From Tubulanus polymorphus (taxonomy: Eukaryota; Nemertea; Palaeonemertea; Tubulaniformes; Tubulanidae), in the NCBI RefSeq assembly GCF_964204645.1, contig NC_134033.1:5924231-5988230 (forward strand): DNA of 64,000 nucleotides, written 5' to 3'. Below are positions 42,297-55,470 of this stretch, one piece after another. The notes beneath the pieces are model-generated. The model was given only the letters and a program-made list of their open reading frames with translations, did no database searches and had not been told where the DNA came from. Each line of letters opens with the position of its first letter. Within the stretch, counting starts at the first letter, position 1. The position numbers and the translations under genes were made by a program.

Positions 42297-43538
42297 CTCA
42301 CAGGGACTTGTCACGACTGATAATGGATGAGACCAATGATGGGGGTACCAGTATCCCTGCAACTGTATAATAAAATAACAAGGGTGGCAACAAATTTTCA
42401 ATCTGACAATGACCTCTCCACTTCAATCGACTGTAATTCCAAAAATTCTCAACCGATTCACATGAAATAAGCTTTAATACAACCTAGAAGACTTTCTGCT
42501 TCGAACGAGCCTACAACCACCACTCTCCGACAATTATCTCACAACGAAATCACCTTTTTTTGACGAGAGATAGCTCAAAATGGAGGTGTACCGATTCTAT
42601 GGTGGACAGCAAAATGGTCGTTTTTTTCAATTCAAACGATGATTTCTATGTGAGATCTTAGAGAAAACCCCAACAAACCATACATTTTTTAAAACTACGC
42701 GGTCATACCTGTACGCTTATCTCATTTATTTGTATAATCCACGCGATGGGTGAGCTCACAAGCTCAAAATCGAAAATGAGGACAAACACGGCGTTCAACT
42801 TGTCATCAACTGGGCGGCCATTAATCACGTGATATCGTAGTAACGGGCTAAATATTTCACGCGCATTGATTGGCTTAGAGATTTCGAAAAACATTACAAA
42901 ATTTATTAAAAGTTCTGTTAATTAATAAAATATCCGTATTATGAAAATATAGTGCAATATTCGTCTGAGGGGTGGTAATATTAGCAAATATTTCCTTTTT
43001 TCAAGTCTACAGAAGTAGACTTGTGCGATCGTGCGAGGTGACTTTTTCGTATATTTGTTCGATTTTGAGCTTGCGAGCTCACCCATCGCGTGGATTATAC
43101 AAATAAATGAGATAAGCGTACAGGTATGACCGCGTAGTTTTAAAAAATGTATGGTTTGTTGGGGTTATCTCTAAGATTTCACATAGAAATCATCGTTTGA
43201 AGTGAAAAATACGACCATTTTGCTGTCCACCATAGAATCGGTACACCTCCAATTTGAGCTATCTCTCGTCAAAAAACGGTGATTTCGTTGTGAGATAATT
43301 GTCCTAGGTGGTGGTTAAAGGCTCGTTGGAAGCAGAAAGTCTTCTAGGTTGTATTAAAGCTTATTTCATGTGAATCGGTTGAGAATTTTTGGAATTACAG
43401 TCGATTGAAGTGGAGAAGTCATTGTCAGATTGAAAATTTGTTGCCACCCTTGTTTTTTATGTTATACAGGGATAGTGGACCTGGTCATTGATATTGGTTT
43501 TATTCATTCACTATCAATTGTGACAAGTCCCTGTGGAC
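42297..43538. mobile_element. Foldback-type element with ~480-bp inverted arms
   Basis: The left arm (about 42297-42780) and right arm (about 43058-43538) are highly similar reverse complements. Examples are CATGAAATAAGCTTTAATAC versus its complement near 43355, and GCTCACCCATCGCGTGGATT in the right arm against 42737-42760. About 280 bp separates the arms. No open reading frame of note, so it is a non-autonomous foldback or MITE-like element. Ends are set by where similarity stops (CTCACAGGGACTTGTCAC / GTGACAAGTCCCTGTGG). Confidence 0.8.
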
Positions 43539-43939
43539 GAGCTAGTAGCAAATTTCGTCTAAAAAATTTAGGGTATCCAAACGTAAACGCCCCGTGGCAA
43601 AAACGGTGCGTTGTAAAAAAGCACTCTCACTCTCATTGAAGAAAGTCCGGGCTCTATCTAGTCGAGCTGAAATCACAAATATGAAATGTAGCTGCAAAGC
43701 AGCGATAACGGGTTTTCTGCACAGCCTTGTTCGTATCCTTGATCTTGTGTGGATAATGTGTCGACCAATAAATGCGTCTGATCTGTCGCAGCCCCCAATA
43801 TGCTATGAAGGGAATTTAGAATCCTGTTCAACGGTCAACACGGTTTTATTTTAAGGAAGGTCTACCAACAGTCAATTGGGCTTACTTGAAAACATGGATA
43901 ATTGGACCAGATGGTTTTTTGACTTGAAAATCGATTGTT

Positions 43940-44200
43940 AGGGCTTAATTAGTGTTTATAGATTTCGAAAAAGCATTTGGTAAGGTAATACATCAGCGAT
44001 TAATAAACAAGCTATTAGGGGTATCAATGATCATGGGTCGCTTAAATGGCTCAGCATTTTTCTACAAAAGAAAAAAGGTGGCCGAAATCAACTGTCTCAT
44101 CTTAGTAATAAGATCTAGTTAGTGGAGTAACGCATGGTAGTATCCTAAGTCGCCTTCTCTTCACTGTCAAATGATATACAGAATAATCCAAAATGTAGAA
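43940..44200 (+). mobile_element. LINE reverse-transcriptase fragment
   Basis: The plus strand reads as VFIDFEKAFGKVIHQRLINKL, resembling the FIDFSKAFD.VNH..LL.KL block of jockey/CR1-type reverse transcriptases, followed by a decayed stretch up to the region where QGSILGPLLF would be expected. Stops and shifts are frequent. Only ~250 bp is recognisable. Confidence 0.6.
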
Positions 44201-44289
44201 GACCAGTGAATTTCCGAAACGACCTAAACAAGCTGTGCTCTGTATATGGTCAGAAACAAGGCATAATATGGATATATTATAGGTTCTTA

Positions 44290-44620
44290 TTATTTTACGT
44301 ACGAGTGAAAAAGATTATTATGTTCGAATGAAGATTACTCCTTACCACGAAAAGACTATTTAGTTCCACGAGAAGATTTTTCCTTTGGAATGAACACTTC
44401 GATCGATATACTTGTTCAAACGAAAATCTTTTGTTCCGAAAAATTTTGTTCAAATGAAAAAACAATTCTGTTCGATCGAGCACTATATTTTTTGTACGAG
44501 AGAAAAACTTTTTTCCGACAAAAAAAAAATTTGAGCGAAAACAACAAAAAGTTTTGCTTGAACGAAAGCAACTTTGATCTGACAAAAAAGATGTTCAAAC
44601 GAAGAAAGGATCTTCTTCAA
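44290..44620. repeat. TTCG...GAAC degenerate repeat, second locus
   Basis: Repeated TTCAAACGAAAATCTTTTGTTC and AACAATTCTGTTCGATCGAGC phrases, the complement of the family at 23560-24080. Confidence 0.55.
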
Positions 44621-45229
44621 CTTGGGCTCCGTAGTAACAAAAGTCATCAGGAATTAATGAAATACCAGTTTCATTTATGATGAAAAAACTCAAATGAACA
44701 CTCTGGTTTATAAAAATAGCTGCTCAGACGAACGTTTACAGCTTAAAAAAACAAAATCGTTATATGTAGGCCTACGTATGCGCGTAGGCCTGACAGAAGG
44801 CGCTTAGGCCTATTGCTATTCAACCCTCCTAAACATCGTATTTCTACACCTTATTTAACAGGGGTAGGTCTCTGGTGTATTCGATTCATAGAATCAATTT
44901 CATTTTTCGGATTATGAAGAAACATATCTTTCGTTGCCGGATTTTTTATTGCAAATTTTCTTCGAAGTTCAATCCATGTGTCCGTAGATAATCACAACAT
45001 TTATACTGTATTTGTTTGAAACAGTCAAGCACAGTAGGCCTAAGGTCGCGTTCAACTTACTCAAAAAACACTTAAATCGCCCTCGAAACGATCTCCTATC
45101 ACCCGCGGCATCGAAAACACTAACTCCAAATATCAAGCGTAAGTCCAGCTTACGGGTGTTATATACAGGCATTTTGTCAATAACCTGTGGATTTGGTAAA
45201 GATCGGTATGTACTGTAGGAAAAATAGAT

Positions 45230-45500
45230 TATTGATAAATGGTTGAAGCCCGCGGCCGAATCACTGGTAGAAATTAATTCAATTGTTTTGATACCTCGTC
45301 AACACAACAGCTTTTCTCCGCTGCATCAGTTCGGCGTGGTTAGGCCTACGACTTATCGTAGTAAAGATCCGGTACATTTGGTGGAAGAAAATGGAATATT
45401 GTTAAACTAACTGTTTGAAGCCCGCGGCAAAATCGCTGGATGAAATACATTGATTTGTACTTGATTTGATTCCCATGGTGAGGAGAAACTCGCAGCGGAT
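45230..45500. repeat. Inverted dispersed copy of the 23.1-23.4 kb segment
   Basis: GGTTGAAGCCCGCGGCCGAATC, then TTGATACCTCGTC and ACAACAGCTTTTCTCCGCT, match the reverse complement of 23330-23405. TTTGAAGCCCGCGGC...GAGAAACTCGCAGC matches 23150-23240 in inverted form. Confidence 0.6.
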
Positions 45501-46960
45501 CCGAAAAAAGTGTGGAAAAGGAAAAAAAAGATTAAATCACGCGAATATCAATAGGGTTTTCTGTGGAGAAACAGAAAACCCTAATCATACCGATGGATCG
45601 ATGCCTCGTTTTAAGAGTTCATAGGGGACATCCTTTCTCATCGCTACCGTTCTACACTCTATTCTATGGAATTTATTAAGCAAATAATAATTCATGTAGC
45701 CAATAACATCAGTCATACAATCGATGTTTTTACACTTGTTCGTTAAAAACATTAGCTTATAATAACCAACAAGAACAACAACAAGTTAACAACCGAATTT
45801 TATTTTTATTTTCTTTGAGAGCACAACGGCGATTTCATTTTATTCTCTAATAGTTTTGCCGTACATCTATTGCAATATATCGTTCATTGTAATTGTATGT
45901 TTTAGAAGATATCACTCAAAAGCAGTATTGGCCAAGTAATGGACCAAGGAAAATATATTCTTAGAACGTTGATAATATATCAGGAGTAACTGCCTCCTCA
46001 AGAAATAGCAGTAGTTTCATATTTTAGCGTGAATTTGTAAAATAATCGGGATGATCAATTCAAAAGTGGAACGAGTGCAAATATGTCGGAAAATGCATTA
46101 CATACGACGAATATTTGTGAAGACTAACGGATTTCGTACCGAGTTCATTAAAGCGGTATGAACATGTCTTTTGACTAACGAAAAATTTCGGTTTTGTGCG
46201 CGATAGGAATAGTCCAAGCAGCTGAATATGAATAGCAACTTTCCAATTACCTACTCCTCTAAGCTTTTAGCGGAAAACGGATGTGAAAAGCTCGATCAAA
46301 TGTCACTATCAAAGTAGTAGATGATGCTCGTCATTTGGGGAATCCACATTTAGTGTTTACGGTGACAACATCAGTTAGTTCAACAACACAGTTTCGATTA
46401 AATATGACGATAATATAAGTGTAGAGAGTTATTTTAAATAAATCTTTGCAACGTTCTATACTTGTCAGTATTAGTCTTTATTTTGCATTGCTCGAAAACT
46501 TCCCTCCCTTCCTTCTGTAGAACACTGGTTGAACCTTTTAATTTCAACTTTGTTTTAAAACAAAGATAAAATTCGCCAGCCCTCGTAACTCAACAGAAAG
46601 AATTCTGGTGAAAACTAGGGTTTTTATGTGGCCTAGCACGCGGGTTTGTCACAATACCAAACCATCCAATCGGACCTATCATGGATGCAACAAGATTCCA
46701 CACAACGCGATCGTGACAGACACAATTCTTGAAAAATGTTGCTTAAAAAATCATCGCTTAAAGGCATGGTTTCCATTAAAATTGAATTGGCAAATCTGCG
46801 TAAACATCCTTTATCGTATCGCTTTAGGCACGGTTTCCATTAAAATTGTATTCTGGAATTGTTTTGGTGGGCCATTTACAAAATCTCTGTCAAGTTCAAA
46901 TGATTTTCAATTTGCACTAGAAGACTCTGTCATAGCTGATTAAATTTCATTAGATATTGA
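45501..46960. other. Intergenic host DNA
   Basis: No gene supported. Confidence 0.5.
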
Positions 46961-47409
46961 TTTCCATTGGTTCAATATCGTTCCATTACCATCACAGGGT
47001 GCCTGGACGTATGTGGACGCACAGCGTCAATGGCACCGTCCAGGGTCCTGTCATCGATTCTACATTGTTATCGCTATTGAAATATGCTATGTTTGCTACT
47101 GTGATTGCATTTTGATGACGAAATAAATAACGATAATTGTAATGAAGATAATAATAATGACAATAGATCTCCGTTGTGTCGATCCCTGCATATCAGTCTC
47201 ATTGATCTCATTCGAATGTTCATCTGCACTTATCCCCGAATCAGGGAATCGATCATGAGAACTGACATTTTGTTTGCAACGCTCAAAGCGTCACCAGTGC
47301 GATCACTAGTGTAGTTAAACACACACGGAAGAAATGTATCAACAGAGATGGTCATATCGCACGATTTAACTTTGGAGGTAAATGCTTATTCGATCCAGTC
47401 TAACAAAGT

Positions 47410-50400
47410 ATGGAAATCACAACGATTCAAATCGCGTATCTTACCATCATCTGGGTCTCTTATTGCATTGGCAAAACTGAGGCGTATACATCTTCTAAAT
47501 CGACGCTCAAACTTTCTACGGAAATGAATGTCGTGACAGAACAACAGCAACAACAACAACATCATGCTGATGTGTCGTTATTGGGATGCGCGATACTTTG
47601 TTCAACGCGGTATCAAACTTGTAACTATATGACCTACAACTCCGAAAATAGAAGTTGCGGAATTCCATTCAGAAACTATTCTGATGTCCTCGTGTTATAC
47701 GATCTGGATATTCCAAGGATTCCAGCTTTCTTTGAAGAGATGTTCATGACTGGTAAGTGGCTATATTGTCAGTGGCCTGGTTTTTTAGTCTGCGGCCCGT
47801 TAATTATTTTGTGAAGATCAAGTTATAAAGTTGTTGTGCGTTTGACGTGTATTCTAACGTTTGTAGTTGGTGTGGAGTAAGCCGGTGAGGCGGTTATAAG
47901 TAAGGGACTTTCTACATTGTATTCAGCGTGGTCTTGTTCTGTTTTGGTTATTGTATTATTTGCTGTTAGGGATGTCTAGAATGTTGGCTCCGGAAATCGA
48001 TTCAATCCCCAACTTTCTGCTCATATAGCCACTTTTCTATTCATGTCTTTATTCTTAAGCCATGTGACTAATTACTAACCGATTGTTAGTTGATTGTCTG
48101 TCCGGTCGAAATTACTCGGTTAAACAGTTGGGATGTTTGGTTCCGGACGTATGTAGAAAATCTGGGTTTTAAAAAGTAGGTTAATATCCATTCAGTATGC
48201 CTATGCCAAATGCACTTTAAAGCGGTACCCCTAGTAGGACAAGACTTCTCCTGGAATCACTTTTTGTTTCTCATAGTAAAAATTACGATCTTTATGCTTA
48301 CTACTTACTGCACTACGGAATTGGTCGAACACAACCACAAAAAAAGAAAAGTATCTCGACAAGAAACCTTATTGTGATAATCCGTTTGGAAGTTTTATTC
48401 ACCTACGTACCATGAATTGAATCGATTTCATGATCGAAAACAAGATATTTGCTTACGGAATAATACTACATGTATTATAGTATATTCCGTTTCAGAGCAA
48501 CGTGCGCATTCTCGAAACATCATGTGAAAATCAGGCTTTGTTTTGCTTTCTGAGTTTAATGATTCGTGTTTAATAAGCACTGTGTGCACCAGGCGTTTAA
48601 CCCGCCGCCAATAGATATTGCGTGAATCGAAATGACAAATAAAGATTATCCACAGGATAGTAGGCTACATAATTGATGCGTGTATTTTCCGCATTTTTAG
48701 AAACAAAAGAGAGGCGTCACATACGATTAAGTTAGATAACCGTCGTTTGGTATACAATTAGATAGTTTTGCGATAAACTTAACGTTGCTATGATAGAACA
48801 TTAATTAGTTGATGAACCACAATGTCAGTATGTTACTTCCGCACGATATTTGTCGTTATTAGACATCAATTAGATGTCGAGATTACTCAGTCGTGACATT
48901 ATCTACGCTAGTTGCAATGTGGTTTGAAATGATCGCATTATTATGTATTAGAAATCATAATCATATCGAATGGTATCAATTAAAAGAGGCGAATAGTTTA
49001 CAGATTGTATAACGTATGATATGCTTGCGAATGTTATAACTAAGCTGAGGCTGGCCATCTATTCATGGTTGTGCCAATGCGATCAAGAAACAAAATCGCA
49101 CATCATCGTCTTGTCGGATTTCCCACTCATTAGATTCAACACGGAAATTGTGTGTCATTTGTATCTCTGTCTCTAAAACGTTTCCGTAGATCTCAATGGG
49201 ATATCGGCACGGCTACTGTGACAAGCGAGGATTGCTCGATAATTCCATCTTATTTCAATTTTTATTCATTTTCATTTCAATTTTATTCTGTTGCTTCAAT
49301 TTCTTCTACATTTCAGTTAAATTTGAATGAACATCGCCAATTAAGATGCAGATTTTTAGTGAAATTTATATAGCATGCTCTTATATCAACTCTCAACACA
49401 ACAATTTGATGTTATTTGGATTGTGGCGAACGCCAGTTAATAGTTTATGTTTAGTAGAAATAGGTCATCTTTGTAGTATTCCCGCCATGCATGTCAATCA
49501 TATTAGCATGAGCATGTGCTGTCCGCGGAGTCGGAAACAAACAGTTGTATTCTGCATATCAAACAAAAAGGTCTTCTTTCATTCTTTCTCTGCGTCGAAC
49601 TGATTTCTTTTGTGGAACTCCAAGATCTCCACATGGATTTCGGAGCCGGAAAGACCTGTTCAAATTTCTTAAAAAGATAACCTATTTTTCTCTACGAGTA
49701 CGTAACTCTGAATGCGCCATCTGGTGTGAGCCGGTACCCAGGTCAGTATTTCACTCCTCAATTTTTACGATGCTTTTCTAATTTTCAATTTTTCCCACTT
49801 ATTTATTCTTTTCTATTTCAAGACATCAGCAAAGAATTTCTACTTTACACTTTTCCAGCCAAAATCTGTACTCCAAGTAAGGAAGAACATGCCTTTAGAG
49901 ACCGATGGTTCAAATTGTCCAATATATAAGAACACGTGCTAAGAACTTATAATACAATCGGTCACCAAAAATTTCGATATTGGTGTACTAAATACTGCCT
50001 AATCCGAATACGAAAAACCTGTTACTTTCAAGTTTAAGGTGAAACAGTGACATACTTGTAGCTCAATGATATCGTTTTCTCTTTTGCAGACGCGTGGGTT
50101 TTGCTGTTCATAGCTAGCTCTGCAGAAAGCGATTCATCCCCTGGTAGTATATATGATGGGTGGGTAGGGGCACCATCTTCAAAAGAGCCACCGCCAGGGG
50201 GCGTTAAATATAGGTGTAACTGTATTTGGAAAAGTCCAATCGTTACACAGTGGAACTCACTAGGCTTTAAAAAGGTACGTATGGCAAATATTTCTCGAAC
50301 TCTATTATCAGTTATCCATAATGTATTAATTCTACTTCCGTTTTTTTATGAAATTTTGCGGTAGAAACCGTTACAACAATGTTTATATACATCGATAACC

Positions 50401-53400
50401 ACTATGCATCATTCTTATGACTACCGCATGATTCGATGTTCACTACGTCATCAATATCGGCGTTTAAAATATGTAAAATACAGTTCTGCATTTTGGCGTT
50501 TATTTTATTATCATTTTTTAATGCTATGACTTATTTTCTAATGCAATGAATTAAGTAGATATTTTCCTCATTTTGGATTTTGAACGGATTTTGGGGTTAG
50601 CCTGGTTTATATTGGTTGCCAGTCAATCCAATTCAAACTAAATCGTCGATATATTCAAATTCAAAATAACTTTTTTGTTCCATTAATATTATATTCTATA
50701 AGCGTTCGTTACCTCAAGTGCATTATAGCATTAAATAGTTCCAGCAAAGACTAATCACAACGGATAGGTATTTGAAATTAATCTGCCAATATTGGTTTTA
50801 TTGAAGTACGACATACTGACAAACCGATATACCGACATACCCGTGGCAGGGGGCTTGGATCGAGGGGCTGTGTGTTTGCGTACATTACCCTATTATAAAG
50901 TGGCTGGGATCGTGTGGCTGGATTTTTGCGTGGATTATCCCCGGCTGGATCGAGGGACTATGAGTATATCGGTCAGTCGGTTTGTCGGTATGTCGGGAGG
51001 AAAACTCAAGCCGAATTGCTCCTTTTATATAATGTTACTTTTAGCGGGGCACTATTCAACACTATACTGGACTTGAAACAGTTCGTATTAGTTTTGAGTT
51101 ATATCTGTTCAAAATTTTCTACTGTGCATCGCCCTTTTGAAGACTCAAAACTTCCTCTCATTCTATCGTTGACTTAGGTAAAACTCAGCCTGTATACCGG
51201 TGGCCACCAGGTCGCATTTCTAGAATTCGATGGTACCGGATCCGATACGATTAACTGGTTTTCGAAAAGTCGATTGCTCTCATCAACATGGACGGATCTA
51301 CGATTCGATTCGCCAACAAACTATTTTTCAATAGTAGGACAGTAAGTTGCCACGTTGTGGTAGGAGGGAATTTACGTAATATTCTTTTCTTATAGTTTGT
51401 AACCACAATGTATATCTTGTGTGCCCTTTTTGCTCATGTGTTTTTTTCTTGCATGAAACGCCTCTTTAGTGACTTGTATAGATTGAAATGTATTTTGTCT
51501 CAATGCTCTCAGTTAAAATGAGCCCCTCTTTGAAAAGTGATAAGATTAATTTAAATGAAGCCACCACATTTCGGCGATTGATGCCTATCAACCGTCATCA
51601 GATGGAGTAACCAAAAACAGAAAACTCAGAGAGTCAGAAACTGAGAAAAAAATGGGTAATGCAACAAGGGGTACCTTAAAAACCTCAAGTGGAACCTCGT
51701 TTAAACTCGAATACAACTTTTTATCGGAGAAGTAAGCAAGAAGAAGCCCCAAGTAAGAAAATTTAATTAATTTCATTTCTGGTTATAACGAACTAATCGG
51801 TTAACGAACATATTTTCTGGTCCCGTTCATTGTTACGAGGTTCCGCTGTAGAGGATATGGATTACACAGTGACAGGTTCAGGAATTAACCGAATATAAAT
51901 AAAGATTTTGTCCAGACATCAATTGATAATGTGCAGAAAACGGAGTATTCGTTAAATTTCGAAAATTCATAAATAAGAGCTGACTCCATATTGTATCTAG
52001 TGGTAAATATCTTAACAGGATAAGTTAGTTACGAATTCTGAAAATGCAATAGGTGATTGGATAAAAAACGTAATTAGCAACCACACTTTCGGGCTTTTGG
52101 TTGCAAATGTATATAAAATAGGATAAAAACCCACTATGTACAATTAAAAGAATTTAAAATCGAGAATTTATTCATAGAATGTAAAAAAGACGACGTTTCG
52201 ATCTCACACTAGATATCATCGTCACGGTGATCTCTAGTGTGAGATCGAAACGTCGTGTTTTTACATTTTAGAAATGAATTCTCGAATTGGATTTTAAATT
52301 CTTTTAATTGTACATAGTGGGTTTTTATCATGTGATTCGTTCACCACGTTTGAGTGAGGTTATCGTACTTATATATTCAATAATTGGCCCAAGTCCGATA
52401 TACGACATTATAGTGCAACGTGTAGAGATACTTTTGGAGTAAATCGGGGAATTAATGCGCAAGCTGAAATATAAAAGCGTAGTAATATGGAACTAAAAGA
52501 AGTTCCATGAAAATAGATCCTTGATTGGGGATCCATATTCTACAGCTGATGACAGGCGACACCTTACATACTAGGGTGATGGCTCTAAATGACGGTTGAC
52601 AGATGACACCCAACACACCAGTTAGGTGACGACTCCACAGGACGGTTGACAGATGACACCCTACACACCAGTTAGGTGACGACTCCACAGGAAGGTTGAC
52701 AGATGACACCCTACACACCAGTTAGGTGACGACTCCACAGGACGGTAGACAGATGACACCCTACACACCAGTTAGGTGACGACTCCACAGGACGGTAGAC
52801 AGATGACACCCTACACACCATTTTGGTGACGACTCCACAGGAAGGTTGACAGGTGGACACCCTACACACCAGTTAGGTGACGACTCCACAGGACGTTTGA
52901 CATGTGACACTCACACATCCTCCCTATGATAACCCAAGATGAACGACTTTTCTGGTTGCATTAGAAGAGAAAGAAATATCATTAAAAAGTAAACGTCGTT
53001 GCCATCTGCAATTCGATCAAATTGAAACCCCACCGATACGATTACGAGCGCACCGTCATACCACAAGACCAACGAGGCCGCTGACAACCAAGTGAATGTT
53101 TTAACTATCTACAGTACCTCACCTTACCCTAATCCTATCCCTAGGGGTAAAACGGAACCCTCTGGACCCTCTTCTCACCCTTTTGACACTAACCCTATCG
53201 AAACCCTAGCCCTAGACCCAATATAATGATTTTATTGTTACTTTTATTAGTTAATACTATATATATATATATATATAAGAATACTTATGATTCTTACACA
53301 CTGCATATATGATAAACAATATCAGCAAAAGGCAGATGAAATAAAAGCCACACTGCAGTCATGGTTGACAGGTTGCCAGCTCGTCTCGTCGTGGACTCTA

Positions 53401-54241
53401 ACTGTCAACTGTCAACTGTCAAACGCTGTTAACACTGACCGAAGAACGCAGTGTAACTCTACACACGCACTATAATGTCGTATACTGGACTAGCGCCCAA
53501 TGCTTTATTAACGGGTTAAATGCTAAATGCATATCAGGATCAATTCTATTCTACATCTTTTCTACATTTTAGCTTTAGGTCCAGCGATTTACGTCGGAGA
53601 TTTTTTGTCAGTTCGGTTTACGGTGGATGCCCGAACGATCAGTTATGGATGGCAGTTCAAGACCCGAAGCCTCAGTTGGGAGGTTGTAGTTACGACAGAA
53701 AATCAAATACACCTTTAATAGCTTATTCTCCATTCAAGACGAAAACAGGTGAATCAAATTTGTTGTACACCGACGTATCGTACTTGTACTAAAGATCGTA
53801 ATTGATTATTTCAAATCTAGCGATTGTGATGTGCGATAGACTAGTGATGTAAGCTATATTTTATTTGCAGACTATAGGCTTAAATTAAATCATTGCGATC
53901 CTATTGTTAACGATATACACAGTACATAAATACATGATCCAAAACATTGTACAGTGAACCCTCCGATATACCGCCCTCCCATATACCGCCACCCCCGCCT
54001 ACCGCCAGGTGTTTTCAATGTACATCTCTATACAAATACAAAGTACCCCCCCCCCCCCCTGATATACCGCCATACTTCCTATACCGCCAAAATCGTTCTG
54101 TCGTTCAGGGGTTGACTGTATGTTAGCAATTAGATAAATAGTCAATGATGATGATAATATTTCATGCAAATTCCTTTTTTTCTTTCAGGCATTTCAAATC
54201 TGCAGTATGCCGAACAAATGGTGATATATGCGCGTCTATAG
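47410..54241 (+). CDS. Intact five-exon secreted protein gene (PAN-like plus YGGCP domain)
   Basis: Exons 47410-47752, 50090-50274, 51178-51341, 53573-53748 and 54189-54241 total 921 nt (306 residues plus stop); all have GT-AG introns and matching phases. Exon 1 encodes a signal peptide (cut near GKTEA), a poly-Gln/His run and a PAN/apple-like cysteine motif (GCAILCSTRYQTCNYM...RSCG). Exon 2 starts AWVLLFIASSAES...YDGWVGAP; exon 3 has VAFLEFDGTGSDTINWFS; exon 4 has RRRFFVSSVYGGCPNDQLWM; exon 5 ends AEQMVIYARL. I recall proteins with this AWxLxF / FxGTGSD.xWF / YGGCP / ADxMAI order in molluscs and other marine invertebrates, function unknown; a secreted or cell-surface adhesive or recognition role is inference. 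It is the only complete copy in the array. Confidence 0.85.
52125..52330. repeat. Near-perfect palindromic repeat (MITE or retroelement-end hairpin)
   Basis: The arms ACCCACTATGTACAATTAAA...CGACGTTTCGATCTCACACT and their reverse complement surround a short centre near 52220 (ATCATCGTCACGGTGAT). It lies in intron 3 of the intact gene. The GATCGAAACGT phrase also occurs near the 3' end of the Penelope-like element, so it may be Penelope-derived. Confidence 0.75.
52591..52910 (+). repeat. 50-bp minisatellite, six units plus partial
   Basis: The unit GACGGTTGACAGATGACACC + CTACACACCAGTTAGGTGAC + GACTCCACAG repeats with few changes from 52591. The sixth unit carries one extra base. It lies in intron 3 of the intact host gene. 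TGAC recurs within each unit. Confidence 0.95.
53261..53277. repeat. (TA)n microsatellite
   Basis: About nine TA dinucleotides. Confidence 0.9.
53952..54118. mobile_element. MITE with TA target duplication (pogo/Tigger-like ends)
   Basis: It begins TA|CAGTGAACCCTCCGATATA and ends AGGGGTTGACTG|TA, giving short inverted ends CAGT(G/C)AACCCC and a TA duplication, as in Tc1/mariner-pogo derivatives. Internally it has repeated TATACCGCC motifs and a C-run. It lies in intron 4 of the intact gene. Confidence 0.75.
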
Positions 54242-55097
54242 TATAATTGCGTGGCAAAAATTTACTCTACTAACAATCCTATATTCATAACGGGGTCGTG
54301 CAGATTGGAGTACCTCGATTCGAATCAGACATTTTGAATTTCAATTTTTTTCGGTCAATCAATACCCGTGTTTTGAAGGGCCACGAGGACTAGATTATTG
54401 TTTAAATTTACAACACGATTTTTTCAGATCCGTAGACACACAGAAACCAGTTACCATTTCTAGGCTTTATAACAGTTTTTATAAAGTTATGTGATGGTAA
54501 TAGGCAAACCATGTTAGAACGAGCCTGCTTTGTACGAAACGTCCGGCTATAATAGGGATTACGAACCACTACGCATTTCATTAATCATGCCAGCAATTCG
54601 GTAGTGCTGTTGGTTTCGTAGAAGCTTTCGATGGATTGATATCTTTTTTAGACCATGGAATCAAATGACTAATGATTAATGCTATTTACGTATCAGCGAT
54701 ACTTATATGTACAGAGTAAAAAATGTGAAAAAGGAAAATGGCTTGATTTATCATAAATACATTTGGAAAAAAACGCCATTGGCATTAGCGCAGAGTTTAA
54801 AGCCCAGCGTATACAGCGAGGAAAATACGCTTTCCCTCGTGAAAAACTTTTTCGACGTGTTTTGTTATGCCGTTGACGGTGAACATTTTGTCGTTTGCGG
54901 GTAAACCTTTTACGCAAAACGTTTTGTAAAAATCGTGTTTTCTGTTCTGATGAAACTAACGTTTTGACATGCACGTTATACGAAGGCTTAACTTAGAGGA
55001 AGGGGCGTCCTGATAACTTTCTAATTCGCATGTAATCGGCATTGAGGGTAATATGATACACTTTACTATTAACATTTCAATTTTTCACTTTTATGTA
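54242..55097. other. Intergenic host DNA
   Basis: No gene supported. Confidence 0.5.
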
Positions 55098-55470
55098 ACA
55101 AGGGATGAAACGCCTTCAGAGTTGTGCCAGCCAGAAAGTTGGGACAGTCACGTGACTTAACGCTTCTTATTTGACTGAACGCGTACCTGAAGCATATAAG
55201 ATGGAAACTATGATACGAAAAATATTTGAGAATAACTTACATTCAAATGCATTTTTTGACTATGACTATATATTTCATCATAATTTATTCTTTATAAGTT
55301 ATTTATTTCATATGAATCATAATCTGACAATTGAAATCGGTCTGTGAATATGTTAACTTTTCGTGTTAAAGTTTTAAATGCGATGACGTCATCAGAATGT
55401 CACGTGACTGTCCCAACTTTCTGGCTGAAAATTTAAGTACAGCGGAGGCCTGGCGTTTCATCCCTTGTGA
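55098..55470. mobile_element. MITE-like element with imperfect terminal inverted repeats
   Basis: ACAAGGGATGAAACGCC...GCCAGAAAGTTGGGACAGTC at the left is mirrored by GACTGTCCCAACTTTCTGGC...GGCGTTTCATCCCTTGT at the right. The interior is AT-rich and non-coding. About 370 bp. Confidence 0.75.

Noticed and set aside
53952-54118. TATACCGCC repeats as a coding or tRNA-like feature
   Set aside because: TA duplication and inverted ends fit a MITE; no cloverleaf could be drawn.
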